A DNA stretch of 64,000 nt from NCBI RefSeq assembly GCF_029945925.1, contig NZ_JAQSDN010000062.1, forward strand, positions 62,001 through 126,000. The letters are read 5' to 3'. Position numbers and translations under genes: made by a program. Shown here piece after piece: positions 55,140 to 64,000 of the stretch (the first letter of the stretch is position 1; each line of letters begins with the position of its first letter). This stretch comes from Polaromonas sp. GTDB lineage: Bacteria; Pseudomonadota; Gammaproteobacteria; Burkholderiales; Burkholderiaceae_C. A model generated the notes under the pieces. That model was not told where the DNA came from, ran no database searches, and was given only the letters and a program-made list of their open reading frames with translations.

Positions 55140-56357
55140 ATGGCAACTGCAGCATCCAGAGACATCAAGGAATTTGTCTTCGAGTGGGAAGGCAAGGATC
55201 GCAATGGCAAGCAGGTGAGAGGCGAAACCCGGGCGGTGGGTGAAAACCAGGTCAAGGCCTCCTTGCGCCGGCAGGGGGTGCTGGCGACCAAGATCAAGAA
55301 GCGCGGCATGCGTTCGGGCAAGTCCATCAAGCCCCGGGATATCGCCATTTTCACCCGTCAACTGGCCACCATGATGAAGGCAGGCGTGCCGCTTCTGCAG
55401 GCTTTCGACATTGTCGGGCGCGGCAACGCCAATGCCAGCGTGACCAAACTGCTCAATGACGTTCGCACGGATGTGGAAACCGGGACCTCCCTGAGCGCCG
55501 CCTTCCGCAAATACCCGCTGTACTTCAATGCGCTGTACTGCAACCTGGTGGAAGCCGGCGAGGCCGCCGGTATCCTGGAGCAGTTGCTCGATCGCCTTGC
55601 CGTCTATATGGAAAAAACCGAGGCCATCAAGTCGAAAATCAAGTCGGCACTGATGTACCCGACCTCGGTGGTGGTGGTGGCTTTTGTGGTGGTTGCGGTG
55701 ATCATGATTTTCGTGATCCCCGCGTTCAAGGAGGTGTTCACATCTTTCGGCGCTGATTTACCGGCCCCGACACTGTTTGTGATGGCCATCAGCGAGTTTT
55801 TTGTGGCTTACTGGTGGCTGATTTTCGGTGGCATAGGTGGGAGTATTTACTTCTTCATGCAGGCCTGGAAGCGCAATGAAAAAGTGCAGCGGGTGATGGA
55901 CCGGCTCCTGCTGAAAATGCCGGTGTTTGGCGCCCTGATAGAAAAGTCCTGCATCGCCCGCTGGACGCGTACGCTGTCGACGATGTTCGCCGCCGGTGTG
56001 CCGCTGGTGGAAGCACTGGACTCGGTCGGTGGCGCCTCCGGCAACTCCCTTTACGAGGATGCTACCCGGAAGATCCAGCAGGAAGTCTCGACCGGCACCA
56101 GCCTGACGGCGGCCATGGGCAATGCCAACCTGTTTCCGACCATGGTGCTGCAGATGTGCGCCATCGGCGAGGAGTCGGGTTCTGTGGATCACATGCTCGG
56201 CAAAGCGGCAGATTTTTATGAGGCCGAGGTCGATGAGATGGTGGCGGGCCTGTCCAGCCTGATGGAGCCCATCATCATCGTGTTCCTCGGTGGCCTGATC
56301 GGCGGGATTGTGGTGTCTATGTACCTGCCGATCTTCAAACTGGGTCAAGTGGTCTGA
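55140..56357 (+). CDS. pilC: Type IV pilus inner-membrane platform protein PilC
   Basis: 405 residues. Two GspF/PilC domains (about residues 70-195 and 270-395), each followed by membrane helices; three helices overall. Conserved FTRQLATMMKAGVPLLQAFD and the matching WTRTLSTMFAAGVPLVEALD mark the two halves. It couples PilB to the pilus. ATG overlap with pilD by one base (ATGATG-type junction). Confidence 0.96.
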   Translation: MATAASRDIKEFVFEWEGKDRNGKQVRGETRAVGENQVKASLRRQGVLATKIKKRGMRSGKSIKPRDIAIFTRQLATMMKAGVPLLQAFDIVGRGNANASVTKLLNDVRTDVETGTSLSAAFRKYPLYFNALYCNLVEAGEAAGILEQLLDRLAVYMEKTEAIKSKIKSALMYPTSVVVVAFVVVAVIMIFVIPAFKEVFTSFGADLPAPTLFVMAISEFFVAYWWLIFGGIGGSIYFFMQAWKRNEKVQRVMDRLLLKMPVFGALIEKSCIARWTRTLSTMFAAGVPLVEALDSVGGASGNSLYEDATRKIQQEVSTGTSLTAAMGNANLFPTMVLQMCAIGEESGSVDHMLGKAADFYEAEVDEMVAGLSSLMEPIIIVFLGGLIGGIVVSMYLPIFKLGQVV

Positions 56358-57217
56358 TGCCCGGGCTCGCGCTCGGTTTGCCTGCCGAACTTAACGCCGC
56401 GCTGGCAGGTATCCTGGGGCTGCTTGTCGGCAGCTTCCTCAATGTGGTTATTTACCGCTTGCCGAAAATGATGGAGCGGCAATGGGCGGCCGAGTGTGCC
56501 GAGCTTGCCGGCAAGGTTGCAGACAGCGCCGAAAAATTCAATTTGATGGTGCCGCGTTCCCGCTGCTCCAGCTGCGGCCATGTGATTGCCTGGTACGAAA
56601 ACATTCCCATCCTGAGTTACCTTTTCCTGACGGGTAAATGTTCTGTCTGTGGGACGAAGTTCGGATGGCGCTATCCGCTGGTGGAGGCCGTCACGGGCGC
56701 CTTGTTCTTTTTTTGCGCCTGGCGATGGGGCTTGACCGCCACCGGCCTGGCCTGGAGCGGTTTTGCCGCCACCTTGCTGGCACTGGCGCTGATTGACTGG
56801 GATACCACGCTGTTGCCGGACGATGTCACCCTGCCGCTGCTGTGGGCGGGTTTGATCGTCGCCGCGCTGGGCTGGAACCCGGCGGTGCAGCTCACGGATG
56901 CCCTGTGGGGTACGGTGGCCGGTTATCTGTCCTTGTGGCTGGTGTACTGGGCTTTCAAGTTGTTGACCGGCAAGGAAGGCATGGGTTACGGAGACTTCAA
57001 GCTTTTTGCGGCCCTGGGGGCCTGGTTCGGCTGGAGCGCGCTGGTGCCGATGATCCTGATGGCGTCGGTGATTGGTGCCCTGGTCGGCATTGCGTTGAAG
57101 TTCTCCAGCGGCTTGCGCGAAGGAGGGTATGTGCCCTTTGGCCCTTTTCTGGCAGGTGCGGGGCTGACGGCCATGGTGTTTGGTCCCCAGTCCATCCTGC
57201 GCTTCATCGGGTTGTAG
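56357..57217 (+). CDS. pilD: Prepilin leader peptidase/methyltransferase PilD
   Basis: 286 residues. Cleaves and N-methylates type IV prepilins and type II secretion pseudopilins. Eight membrane helices. The cytoplasmic tetracysteine zinc motif is complete (CSSCGH and CSVCG), and both catalytic aspartates of the GXGD-type protease are seen: LIDWDTTLLPDD and GYGDFKLF. Start overlaps the pilC stop. Confidence 0.95.
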   Translation: MPGLALGLPAELNAALAGILGLLVGSFLNVVIYRLPKMMERQWAAECAELAGKVADSAEKFNLMVPRSRCSSCGHVIAWYENIPILSYLFLTGKCSVCGTKFGWRYPLVEAVTGALFFFCAWRWGLTATGLAWSGFAATLLALALIDWDTTLLPDDVTLPLLWAGLIVAALGWNPAVQLTDALWGTVAGYLSLWLVYWAFKLLTGKEGMGYGDFKLFAALGAWFGWSALVPMILMASVIGALVGIALKFSSGLREGGYVPFGPFLAGAGLTAMVFGPQSILRFIGL

Positions 57218-57221
57218 CCGC

Positions 57222-57821
57222 ATGCTGGCGTTGCGCGTGGGCTTGACGGGCGGCATTGGCAGCGGAAAAAGCACGGTTGCCGCGATGCTGGCCGACTGCG
57301 GCGCCACGGTGATCGATTCCGACGCCATCTCGCGTCAGGTCACGGCGCCGGGAGGCGCTGCCATGGACAGGCTTGCCAGGCAGTTTGGTGCCCGGTTCAT
57401 CACACCGGAAGGCGGCTTGAACCGCGACGCGATGCGCGAACTGGTCTTTGCGGATGCCGGGGCAAAAAAGCAGCTGGAAGCCGTTGTGCATCCGCTGGTC
57501 GGCGAAGAAACCGACCGGCAGGCAGCGCAGGCCGCCAGCGCCTGTATCGTGTTTGATGTTCCCCTGCTGGTCGAGTCAGGGCGCTGGCGCCAGCGTGTAG
57601 ACCAGGTACTGGTGGTGGACTGCAGTGAGGCAACCCAAGTCGCCCGGGTGATGGCGCGCAACGGATGGACGCGCGAAGCGGTCGAGCGAGTCATGGCCGG
57701 GCAGGCCAGCCGCGAGCAACGGCTCGCCGCCGCCGACATCTGCATTTACAACGACGCCCCCCTGTCGCTGGCCGCGCTGGCGGTGATGGTGCAGCAACTG
57801 TCGCGGCGCTTCGGGCTATGA
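57222..57821 (+). CDS. coaE: Dephospho-CoA kinase
   Basis: 199 residues from ATG 57222 (MLALRVGLTGGIGSGKST). Walker A is residues 10-18. Final step of CoA synthesis. IDSDAISRQV and FDVPLLVESGRW are typical of the family. The position after pilD, before zapD and yacG, is conserved in beta- and gammaproteobacteria. Confidence 0.95.
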   Translation: MLALRVGLTGGIGSGKSTVAAMLADCGATVIDSDAISRQVTAPGGAAMDRLARQFGARFITPEGGLNRDAMRELVFADAGAKKQLEAVVHPLVGEETDRQAAQAASACIVFDVPLLVESGRWRQRVDQVLVVDCSEATQVARVMARNGWTREAVERVMAGQASREQRLAAADICIYNDAPLSLAALAVMVQQLSRRFGL

Positions 57822-57859
57822 TGGATGGACCACCAACCCGCTGAAAAAGATATATCGCA

Positions 57860-58615
57860 GTGATCCTTTACGAGTATCCCTTCAACGAACGCATTCGTAC
57901 TTATTTGCGACTTGAGCATCTGTTTCACCGCTTGGGCGAACTGGCTGCGCGCGAACATCCGACCGACCACCATTACGCCATCACGACCATTTTCGAAATC
58001 ATGGATGTGGCGGCCCGTGCCGACCTGAAGACCGATGTGCTCAAGGACCTGGACCGGCAGAAACACACGCTCAACGGCTACCGCGGCAACCCGGCGATTT
58101 CCGAGGCGGTGCTGGACGAGGTCACCGGACAGCTGGATGGGTGTTTTTCGGCCTTGAACAGCCTGCCGGGAAAAGCGGGGCAGTCCCTGACTGAAAACGA
58201 CTGGCTCATGAGCATTCGCAGCCGCATCGGCATCCCCGGTGGAACCTGTGAATTCGATCTGCCGGCGTATTTCGCCTGGCAGCACTTTGAGACACGCCTG
58301 CGGCAGCAGGACTTGCAGCGCTGGATCGCCACGCTGGTGCCGCTGGCCGAGTCGGTGCGGATGTTGCTCAAGTTGCTGCGCGACTCCGGTCTGCCGCAAA
58401 AAGTCGTGGCAGCGGGCGGGCAGTACCAGCAAACCTTGCCGCAGGGACGTACCTTCCAGCTTCTGCGCCTGCTGATCGACCCGAGCCTGGGGCTGATTCC
58501 GGAGATCAGCGGCAACCGCCTGATGGTTTCCGTGCGCCTCATGCGCCATGAAAGTGACGACCGGCTGCACGCCTGCACCGACGATGCTGCGTTTGAACTG
58601 ACACTTTGTTCCTGA
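57860..58615 (+). CDS. zapD: Cell-division protein ZapD
   Basis: 251 residues, GTG start. FtsZ-bundling protein (YacF). Opening [20 protein letters not shown] is the family signature, followed by the all-helical N-terminal half and the beta-rich C-terminal domain. Located in the standard coaE-zapD-yacG block. Confidence 0.95.
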   Translation: MILYEYPFNERIRTYLRLEHLFHRLGELAAREHPTDHHYAITTIFEIMDVAARADLKTDVLKDLDRQKHTLNGYRGNPAISEAVLDEVTGQLDGCFSALNSLPGKAGQSLTENDWLMSIRSRIGIPGGTCEFDLPAYFAWQHFETRLRQQDLQRWIATLVPLAESVRMLLKLLRDSGLPQKVVAAGGQYQQTLPQGRTFQLLRLLIDPSLGLIPEISGNRLMVSVRLMRHESDDRLHACTDDAAFELTLCS

Positions 58616-58670
58616 GACCGGCTTGTGGACGCCGGTCCTGACCCCTGATTTCCAGCTTGAACTTGCGACC

Positions 58671-58877
58671 ATGAATCCAGACCAGCCCCCACCCAAAACA
58701 GTGGTCTGCCCCACCTGCGGCGGCCCCAGCATTTACGCGCCGGAAAACCGGTTCAGGCCTTTTTGTAGCGAGCGTTGCAAAAATATCGATCTCGGTGCCT
58801 GGGCCAGCGAGGGTTTTCGCTTGCCGGCCGACGCGCCGCCGGATGACCAGGTCTACGGCGACGCCAGATTGCAATAG
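58671..58877 (+). CDS. yacG: DNA gyrase inhibitor YacG
   Basis: 68 residues from ATG 58671. Small zinc protein; the ligands are Cys13, Cys16, Cys32 and Cys36 (CPTCGGPS and [14 protein letters not shown]). Binds GyrB. The in-frame TTG-type start at 58623 adds 16 unconserved residues and is rejected. Confidence 0.93.
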   Translation: MNPDQPPPKTVVCPTCGGPSIYAPENRFRPFCSERCKNIDLGAWASEGFRLPADAPPDDQVYGDARLQ

Positions 58878-58955
58878 GGCCTGCCATCGTGTAAAAACGG
58901 CAGGACGGCAGGACGGCAGAAAGCCAAGCCGTCACTCAACGAGGAGGAGAGGGAC

Positions 58956-59201
58956 ATGATTCAAGCATCATTGGCACGCCGCGCGACGGCCGTGTTGGCG
59001 GCGGCCCTGCTGCTTGGCTTTGCGGCGGGCCCCAGCCTGGCGGCCAGCAAGAAGGCCCCCAAAAAGGCCAGTGCCCCACCGGGCAAAAGCGTCAAGTTCA
59101 TACCCGGCTCGCAGGAAACCGCCAAGGAGCGCGCTACAAGGCTCAAGCGCGAGTGCAAGGGGCGGGTCAATGCCGGGGCGTGTGAAGGGTATACCCAGTA
59201 A
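58956..59201 (+). CDS. Small exported protein of unknown function
   Basis: 81 residues, strong ribosome site (GAGGAGGAGAGGG). A signal peptide ([21 protein letters not shown], cleavage after Ala29 or Ala30) precedes a very basic mature peptide of about 50 residues with two cysteines (Cys67 and Cys76) in a KRECKGRVNAGACEGY pattern, which could form a disulfide. I do not recognise a family; PsiF-like small periplasmic proteins are the nearest thing in type, not in sequence. Confidence 0.75.
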   Translation: MIQASLARRATAVLAAALLLGFAAGPSLAASKKAPKKASAPPGKSVKFIPGSQETAKERATRLKRECKGRVNAGACEGYTQ

Positions 59202-59272
59202 AGGCCGGCCAGCCTGAGGGCTGCACAACCTGCCAGTGACGGGCAGGCCTGCGGGAAGGTCTGGGAAGGGTT

Positions 59273-59593
59273 TTATTCGGCGGGTGTGCCCAACACCTGC
59301 TGCAATTCGCCGCTCTCGTACATCTCCATCATGATGTCCGAGCCTCCGACAAATTCGCCTTTCACATACAGCTGGGGAATGGTCGGCCAGTTGCTGTATT
59401 CCTTGATGCCGTGGCGGATCTCTTCGTCCTCGAGCACATTCACGGTAGCGGGCTTGGTCACGCCGCAGGCTTTGAGCACCTGGATCGCGCGTCCGGAAAA
59501 ACCGCACATGGGGAACTGGGCCGTGCCTTTCATGAAAAGCACAACCTCACTGGACTTGACGATCTGGTCAATGCGTTGCTGGGTATCGTTCAT
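59273..59593 (-). CDS. grxD: Monothiol glutaredoxin, CGFS type
   Basis: 106 residues. Grx4/GrxD: active site Cys30-Gly-Phe-Ser. Conserved [19 protein letters not shown] for glutathione binding. It carries and transfers [2Fe-2S] clusters with BolA-type partners; one such BolA protein is encoded at 15303-15551. Last gene of the hemA-prfA-prmC-grxD minus-strand run. Confidence 0.96.
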   Translation of the reverse strand: MNDTQQRIDQIVKSSEVVLFMKGTAQFPMCGFSGRAIQVLKACGVTKPATVNVLEDEEIRHGIKEYSNWPTIPQLYVKGEFVGGSDIMMEMYESGELQQVLGTPAE

Positions 59594-59690
59594 GGGGGTC
59601 CTTTGGATGGGAGTGTTGGGCGGCCGAAGGAAAGCCGGCCTTTGCCTTGCTCGAATAAATGGATGTCAGACGCGGTAAATCAATGGGTGA

Positions 59691-60581
59691 TTATCCCGCC
59701 GTTTGGCTGCCGGTGCCCGCAGCAGGGTCGGGCCAGCGCCCTCCCGAGCAGCGGGGGGTGCCGGCCAGGTCGGCCCGGCTTTGCACTTCGGCAAAGCCCC
59801 GCTGCTTGAGCAGCTCGCACACCGCCCGGGCCTGGTCGTAGCCGTGTTCGAGCAGCAGCCAGCCTTGTGGCTGCAGGTAGGCTGGCGCCTGCTCGATGAT
59901 CCGCCGGAGATCGTCCAGGCCGTTTTTTCCGGCCGTCAGTGCCTGCAGGGGTTCATGGCGCAGGGCAGGCAAGTGCGGATCGGCATCGGCCACATAGGGC
60001 GGGTTGCTGACAATCAGGTGAAAGGGGCCGTTTACGTTTTCGAACCAGTTGCTCTGCAGAAAATGGACCGGCAACCGGTGCTGCCCTGCGTTGGCAGCCG
60101 CAACCGCCAGCGCATCGCTGCTGGCATCCACCGCCGTGAGGTCGAGCGCAGGCCGGGTTTTCTTCAGCGCCAGGGCAATCGCGCCGCTGCCGGTGCCCAG
60201 GTCGAGTACCCGGGCGGACGCCGGCATGTCCGCTAGGGCCAGTTGTTGCAGGGCCCATTCCACCAGGGTTTCCGTGTCCGGACGCGGCACCAGCACGCGG
60301 CCATCGACCTGCAGTTCCAGGCCGAAAAATTCCTTGCTGCCGACCAGATAGGCCAGCGGTTCACCGCCAGCGCGGCGCAGGCTGAGTTCGCGGAAACACT
60401 GCGCCGCCTCTTCCGGCAGGGGAGTCGTGTCATGCGTGAGCAGCCAGGCGCGGTCGGCGCCGGGTTTGCCGAGTGCGTGCAGCAGCAGCAGCTGGGCGTC
60501 CAGCCGCTCCAGCCCGTGTGTGCGGGCGGCTGTCAGTGCCTGCGCGCAGGTGAGGGGGTTCACGGATGGGGAGTCAGTCAC
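59691..60581 (-). CDS. prmC: Release-factor glutamine methyltransferase (PrmC/HemK)
   Basis: 296 residues. Methylates the Gln of the GGQ motif in release factors 1 and 2. The catalytic NPPY is in IVSNPPYVADAD; the SAM-binding motif is VLDLGTGSGAIALAL. Sits directly after prfA, the gene of its substrate, on the same strand. The C-terminus has a short extension of about 15 residues. Confidence 0.95.
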   Translation of the reverse strand: MTDSPSVNPLTCAQALTAARTHGLERLDAQLLLLHALGKPGADRAWLLTHDTTPLPEEAAQCFRELSLRRAGGEPLAYLVGSKEFFGLELQVDGRVLVPRPDTETLVEWALQQLALADMPASARVLDLGTGSGAIALALKKTRPALDLTAVDASSDALAVAAANAGQHRLPVHFLQSNWFENVNGPFHLIVSNPPYVADADPHLPALRHEPLQALTAGKNGLDDLRRIIEQAPAYLQPQGWLLLEHGYDQARAVCELLKQRGFAEVQSRADLAGTPRCSGGRWPDPAAGTGSQTAG

Positions 60582-60587
60582 GGTGAT

Positions 60588-60655
60588 CTGCTATCAAAAC
60601 AGGAGCTGTTGGCGCTTGCCAATAAAGGGCTGGAGGCCGATTTGGCGTTAAAAAA
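60588..60655 (-). repeat. Family A repeat between prfA and prmC
   Basis: Core CTGCTATCAAAACAGGAGCTG, arm TTGGCGCTTGCCAATAAAGG, tail GCTGGAGGCCGATTTGGC. It fills the spacer between prfA and prmC on the minus strand, ending eight bases from the prfA stop. Confidence 0.8.
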
Positions 60656-60662
60656 TCAGCCA

Positions 60663-61781
60663 TCAACCGTTGATTGAAGTTTCCAGGTCCGCTAGCAGTT
60701 CGGCGCCGCGCGCCACCTGCAAGGCGGTGACCACGTCGTCCATGTCGCCTTCCATGATGGACAGCAGCTTGTACAGCGTCAGGTTGATGCGGTGGTCGGT
60801 CAGCCGCCCCTGCGGGAAGTTGTAGGTCCTTATCCTGTCGCTGCGGTCGCCGCTGCCGATCAGGCCCTTGCGCATGGCGGCGTCCTTGGCGGCGCGTTCG
60901 GAGCGGTCTTTTTCATGGATGCGGGCCGTCAGCACCTTCAGCGCCTGGGCCTTGTTGCCGTGCTGGCTGCGGCCCTCCTGGCACTCGGCCACAATGCCGG
61001 TCGGCAGGTGGGTGATGCGCACCGCCGAGTCGGTCTTGTTGATGTGCTGGCCGCCGGCGCCGCTGGCGCGGTAGGTGTCTATGCGCAGGTCGGCCGGGTT
61101 GATCTGGATGGCCACCGCCTCGTCGGGCTCGGGCAGCACGGCGACGGTGCAGGCGCTGGTGTGGATGCGGCCCTGGGTTTCGGTGGCCGGCACGCGCTGC
61201 ACGCGGTGGCCGCCTGACTCGAAACGCAGCTTGCCGTAAACGCCGACACCCAAGGCATCGGGCGGGCCGTCCAGGCGCAGCACCACTTCCTTGTAGCCGC
61301 CGAGCTCGCTGACCGATTCGCTGATGATTTCGACGGCCCAGCGCTTGCGCTCGGCGTAACGCGTGTACATGCGAAACAGGTCGGCCGCGAACAGCGCGGA
61401 CTCATCGCCGCCGGCGCCGGCGCGGATCTCGATGAACGCCGGGCGCGCATCGTCGGGGTCCTTGGGGATCAGCATCAGCTGCAGGGCTTCGTCCAGCCGG
61501 GCTATGTCGGCCTGCGCGGCCGTGATCTCTTCTTCGGCCATGGCGGCCATCTCGGGATCGTCCCTGGCTTCCGACAGCATGGCCTGCGCGCTGGCCAGAT
61601 CAGCCTCGCGCGCCGTCAGTTGCTGGTACTGGGTGACCACGATGCTGGCCTCGGCGTGTTCACGCGTCAGGTTGCGAAAACGCTCCATGTTGCTGACCAC
61701 GTCGGCGGCGGACAACAGGGCATCGAGCTCGTGCAGCCGGAAAATCTGGCGGTCCAGGGTCTGGCGGAGAAACGGTTTCAT
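60663..61781 (-). CDS. prfA: Peptide chain release factor 1
   Basis: 372 residues from ATG 61781 ([19 protein letters not shown]). Terminates translation at UAA and UAG. The catalytic GGQ is residues 243-245 within [17 protein letters not shown], and the UAG/UAA-reading PAT tripeptide is in [15 protein letters not shown] longer frame from 61988 adds unconserved residues and is rejected. Confidence 0.97.
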   Translation of the reverse strand: MKPFLRQTLDRQIFRLHELDALLSAADVVSNMERFRNLTREHAEASIVVTQYQQLTAREADLASAQAMLSEARDDPEMAAMAEEEITAAQADIARLDEALQLMLIPKDPDDARPAFIEIRAGAGGDESALFAADLFRMYTRYAERKRWAVEIISESVSELGGYKEVVLRLDGPPDALGVGVYGKLRFESGGHRVQRVPATETQGRIHTSACTVAVLPEPDEAVAIQINPADLRIDTYRASGAGGQHINKTDSAVRITHLPTGIVAECQEGRSQHGNKAQALKVLTARIHEKDRSERAAKDAAMRKGLIGSGDRSDRIRTYNFPQGRLTDHRINLTLYKLLSIMEGDMDDVVTALQVARGAELLADLETSING

Positions 61782-61893
61782 GGGAAAGATGGAAAAGGGG
61801 CCTGGGGGCAAAACGTTCAGGACAGGTCGCCGGCCGGGCCGGCGCCGCATGCAGCCCGGTGCACGGGCCGCCTGGCTGGCGAAGAAAGTGGCG

Positions 61894-63174
61894 CTAACGC
61901 TCTTTCTGTTCCCTGGGCAGGTTGCCGCGCAAAAACAGCCGGGAGACGGTTTGCGCCGTCGCTTCGCGGTTGTCCGCACTGCCGGCATGCAGCTCGGCGA
62001 GTGCGCCGTGCAACATTTTCTGCGTCAACCCGCGCGACAACGCCTCGAGGACCGCATCCACAGGCTCGCCTTTGGCCAGCAGTTTTTTGGCGCGGGCGAT
62101 TTCCAGCGCCCGCCATTCGTCGGTCTGGGCGTTGAGCTGCTGGATCAGCGGCACGGTGCGCCGCTGGTCGAGCCAGTGCATGAAGTTCTGCACACCGGCA
62201 TCGATGATGACTTCGGCCTCGGCCACCGCGGCCTGCCGGCTGTCCCTGCCGGTCTGCACCACGTGCGCCAGATCATCGACGGTGTAGAGGTAGATGTCCG
62301 GCAGTTCCTTGACTTCCGGCTCGATGTCGCGCGGCACAGCCAGGTCGACCATGAACATCGGGCGGTGCTTGCGCAGCTTGACGGCGCGCTCGACCGCGCC
62401 AAGGCCGATGATGGGCAGGGTGCTGGCGGTGCAGCTGATCACCGCGTCGAACTCGTGCAGGCGGCTCGGCAGGTCGGCCAGGCGCATGACCTCGGCACCG
62501 AAGCGCCCGGCGAGTTTTTCGCCGCGCTCCAGGGTGCGGTTGGCCACCGTCATGGCTTTCGGGTTTTTGGCGGCAAAGTGGGTGGCGGCCAGGTCGATCA
62601 TCTCGCCCGCGCCGACAAACAGGACCTTGATGTCGCTCAGGTCCTCGAAGAGCTGGCCGGCCAGCCGGACCGAAGCGGCCGCCAGGCTGATGCTGTGCGC
62701 GCCGATCTCGGTGCTGGTGCGGACTTCCTTGGCGACCGCGAAAGAGCGCTGGAACAGCTGGTGCAGCGTGGTGCCCATGGCGCCGGCGTCTTCGGCGGCG
62801 CGAACGGCGTCCTTCATTTGCCCGAGGATCTGCGGCTCGCCCAGCACCATGGAGTCCAGCCCGCTGGCGACGCGAAAGGCGTGGCGCGCGGCATGGTCGT
62901 TTTCCAGGGTGTAGGCGTGGGAGCGCAGCAGGGCCGGCGAGACGCCGCCGCGGTGCGCCAGCCATTCGAGCGTGTGCTCGAGGTCGGACTTGTCGCCGGC
63001 GCAATAGATCTCGGTGCGGTTGCAGGTCGACAGCAGCGTGGCTTCGGGCTGGCGCGCCAGGGACTCGCGCAAGCCCCTCAAGGTGGGCTCGATCTGGTCG
63101 ATGGCGAACGCAAACCGGCCGCGCAAATCGAGCGGTGCGGTGGTATGGTTGATGCCCAAGGTCCAGACTGACAT
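61894..63174 (-). CDS. hemA: Glutamyl-tRNA reductase
   Basis: 426 residues from ATG 63174 ([19 protein letters not shown]). First enzyme of the C5 route to heme. The catalytic Cys51 is in [11 protein letters not shown], and the NADPH-binding domain has [35 protein letters not shown] in the C-terminal dimerisation domain is typical. A 16-residue upstream extension is not conserved. First gene of the minus-strand hemA-prfA-prmC-grxD run. Confidence 0.96.
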   Translation of the reverse strand: MSVWTLGINHTTAPLDLRGRFAFAIDQIEPTLRGLRESLARQPEATLLSTCNRTEIYCAGDKSDLEHTLEWLAHRGGVSPALLRSHAYTLENDHAARHAFRVASGLDSMVLGEPQILGQMKDAVRAAEDAGAMGTTLHQLFQRSFAVAKEVRTSTEIGAHSISLAAASVRLAGQLFEDLSDIKVLFVGAGEMIDLAATHFAAKNPKAMTVANRTLERGEKLAGRFGAEVMRLADLPSRLHEFDAVISCTASTLPIIGLGAVERAVKLRKHRPMFMVDLAVPRDIEPEVKELPDIYLYTVDDLAHVVQTGRDSRQAAVAEAEVIIDAGVQNFMHWLDQRRTVPLIQQLNAQTDEWRALEIARAKKLLAKGEPVDAVLEALSRGLTQKMLHGALAELHAGSADNREATAQTVSRLFLRGNLPREQKER

Positions 63175-63301
63175 GGCCCGATTATAAAATTGAAGGGTGA
63201 CCGGACGCGGACATTCTTTCAATGCCCTTGATACAGGGCAAGCCGGGGTGCCGATGGCGCGCCTGGACCTTTCGAATGACTCCCTTCAATCCGCCGCCGG
63301 C

Positions 63302-63592
63302 ATGACTGCACTCAACCTGACCAACCAGCTGCTCAATTTCATGGCTCCGGCCGCCTTTGTGGCGCTGTTCGTGGTGCTGGTGGCCCATGTCTTTGCCCGA
63401 TTCTTTGGGTCAAAAAGGCCTCTAGCCCTTTCCCTGAGTGCGCAACTAGCTATTGTTTTTGTAGCGTCCCTGGTCTTGCTGGCGGCCGGGCTGGTCATTT
63501 TTGGCCGCGACGGCAAGATGGCCAGTTATGCGCTGCTGGCCGTGGGTGCGGCGACCTGCCAGTGGCTGTTGCTGCGCGGCTGGAAAGCCTGA
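63302..63592 (+). CDS. Small membrane protein of unknown function
   Basis: 96 residues from ATG 63302 (MTALNLTNQLLNFMAPAAFV); earlier in-frame starts at 63254 and 63197 are possible. Three hydrophobic segments. The second one (LAIVFVASLVLLAAGLVIF) and the loop before it are partly encoded by a family A repeat. Divergent from hemA, convergent with the phosphodiesterase gene. I do not recognise a family. Confidence 0.72.
   Translation: MTALNLTNQLLNFMAPAAFVALFVVLVAHVFARFFGSKRPLALSLSAQLAIVFVASLVLLAAGLVIFGRDGKMASYALLAVGAATCQWLLLRGWKA
63410..63466 (+). repeat. Family A repeat inside the small membrane protein gene, in frame
   Basis: GTCAAAAAGGCCTCTAGCCC, then TTTCCCTGAGTGCGCAAC and core TAGCTATTGTTTTTGTAGC. 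Encodes GSKRPLALSLSAQLAIVFVA without a stop. Confidence 0.75.
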
Positions 63593-63601
63593 ACGCCCCG
63601 C

Positions 63602-64000
63602 TCAGGCGTCGGGAGCGAACAGGTCGACCCGGTCGGTGATGATGCCGTCGGTCCCCAGATCGAGCAGGCGCTGGGCCGCCCATTCGTCGTTGACGGTATA
63701 ACTCAGGCAGCGAAACCCGGCGTTTTTGGCCTGCAGCACGGTGGAGCTGTCCCACAGGGCCTGGTTGCAGATCAGCGCCGCGCAGTCCAGGGTCCGTGCC
63801 GTTTCCAGCCAGCCCTTCCACAAACTGTCGAGCAGCAGTCCACGCGGCATTTCCGGTTGCGCGACTTTGGCCGCTTCCAGCGCCTCGGGCTGAAAAGAAG
63901 TCAGCAGCGGCGGCACGGCGGCGCCTTCCCACAGGCGGGCCGCGGCGTTGGCCACGACCGTGCCGGTGCGGGCCTCATGGCCCGGGGTGGGCTTGATCTC
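63602..64000 (-). CDS. ugpQ: Glycerophosphodiester phosphodiesterase, C-terminal part (gene runs off the right edge)
   Basis: The frame is open to the last base, so the N-terminus lies outside. 132 residues seen. The start of the visible part (EIKPTPGHEARTG) contains the metal-binding glutamate region of GDPD domains, followed by LLTSFQPEALEAAK and YTVNDEWAAQRLLDLGTDGI, then ITDRVDLF. Hydrolyses glycerophosphodiesters to glycerol 3-phosphate. Cytoplasmic UgpQ type is likely; the missing N-terminus would show whether a signal peptide exists. Confidence 0.85.
   Translation of the reverse strand, partial: EIKPTPGHEARTGTVVANAAARLWEGAAVPPLLTSFQPEALEAAKVAQPEMPRGLLLDSLWKGWLETARTLDCAALICNQALWDSSTVLQAKNAGFRCLSYTVNDEWAAQRLLDLGTDGIITDRVDLFAPDA

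Noticed and set aside
61363..63171. A 602-codon plus-strand frame opposite prfA and hemA
   Set aside because: Spans two firmly identified minus-strand genes and has no family features.

Overview
This window is a 64 kb stretch of high-GC, almost wholly housekeeping chromosome. Three things point to a betaproteobacterium of the order Burkholderiales, most likely Comamonadaceae (Polaromonas/Rhodoferax-like). These are the gene order (mlaFEDACB, ABC export pair, bolA, murA, hisGDCBHAFIE, HIT, tatABC; and petABC-sspA-sspB), the short-form HisG, and two abundant dispersed repeat families. The genus is an inference; the class and order are well supported by synteny. No gene-free stretch exceeds 300 bases.

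Layout. 1-2641: end of dgt, an MFS transporter and a REP-associated-type transposase. 2877-9176: gltBD (glutamate synthase). 9407-13370: the Mla phospholipid-transport operon with mlaA inserted between mlaD and mlaC. 13490-15551: an ABC-2 exporter pair and a BolA/IbaG gene. 15560-24091: murA followed by a complete histidine operon (hisG, D, C, B, H, A, F, I, E), then a small membrane protein, a HIT hydrolase and tatABC. 26967-28121 (minus) is an HtrA-type protease. 28377-33337 holds cysteine synthase, a NIF3 protein, a frameshifted membrane/GGDEF-like gene, pdxA and mscL. 33571-37854: petABC (cytochrome bc1), sspA and sspB, followed by tRNA-Thr. 38054-45037: DciA-like protein, M23 peptidase, secA, argJ, a DUF815 ATPase and a MutT-type Nudix hydrolase. 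45155-51921: lytic transglycosylase, proS, rppH, a CNP1-like protein, proB, obgE, rpmA and rplU. 52082-58877: ispB, tRNA-Pro, the type IV pilus core pilBCD, coaE, zapD and yacG. 58956-64000: a small exported protein, then grxD, prmC, prfA and hemA on the minus strand, a small membrane protein, and the end of a glycerophosphodiester phosphodiesterase.

The clusters form functional units. gltBD supplies glutamate. murA and the his genes form one close-packed, often overlapping run. tatABC exports folded proteins, of which the Rieske subunit PetA of the downstream bc1 operon is a typical client. mlaFEDACB maintains outer-membrane lipid asymmetry. pilBCD supplies the pilus motor, platform and prepilin peptidase.

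The most unusual feature is the repeat content. Family A is about 55-65 bp, with an AT-rich palindromic core of the type AGCTAT-N-ATAGC and a conserved GC arm. I see eleven copies plus one tail fragment. Family B is about 90-110 bp, GC-rich and multi-hairpin. I see eight copies, and five of them begin within about 12 bases of a stop codon. Several family A copies lie in frame inside genes: a NIF3 protein, pdxA, a small membrane protein, the hisD start region, and the twin-arginine-like leader of a lytic transglycosylase. A 4-bp repeat contraction that appears to break a membrane/GGDEF-like gene is a second point of interest. I found no CRISPR array, prophage, toxin-antitoxin locus or obvious new defence system.
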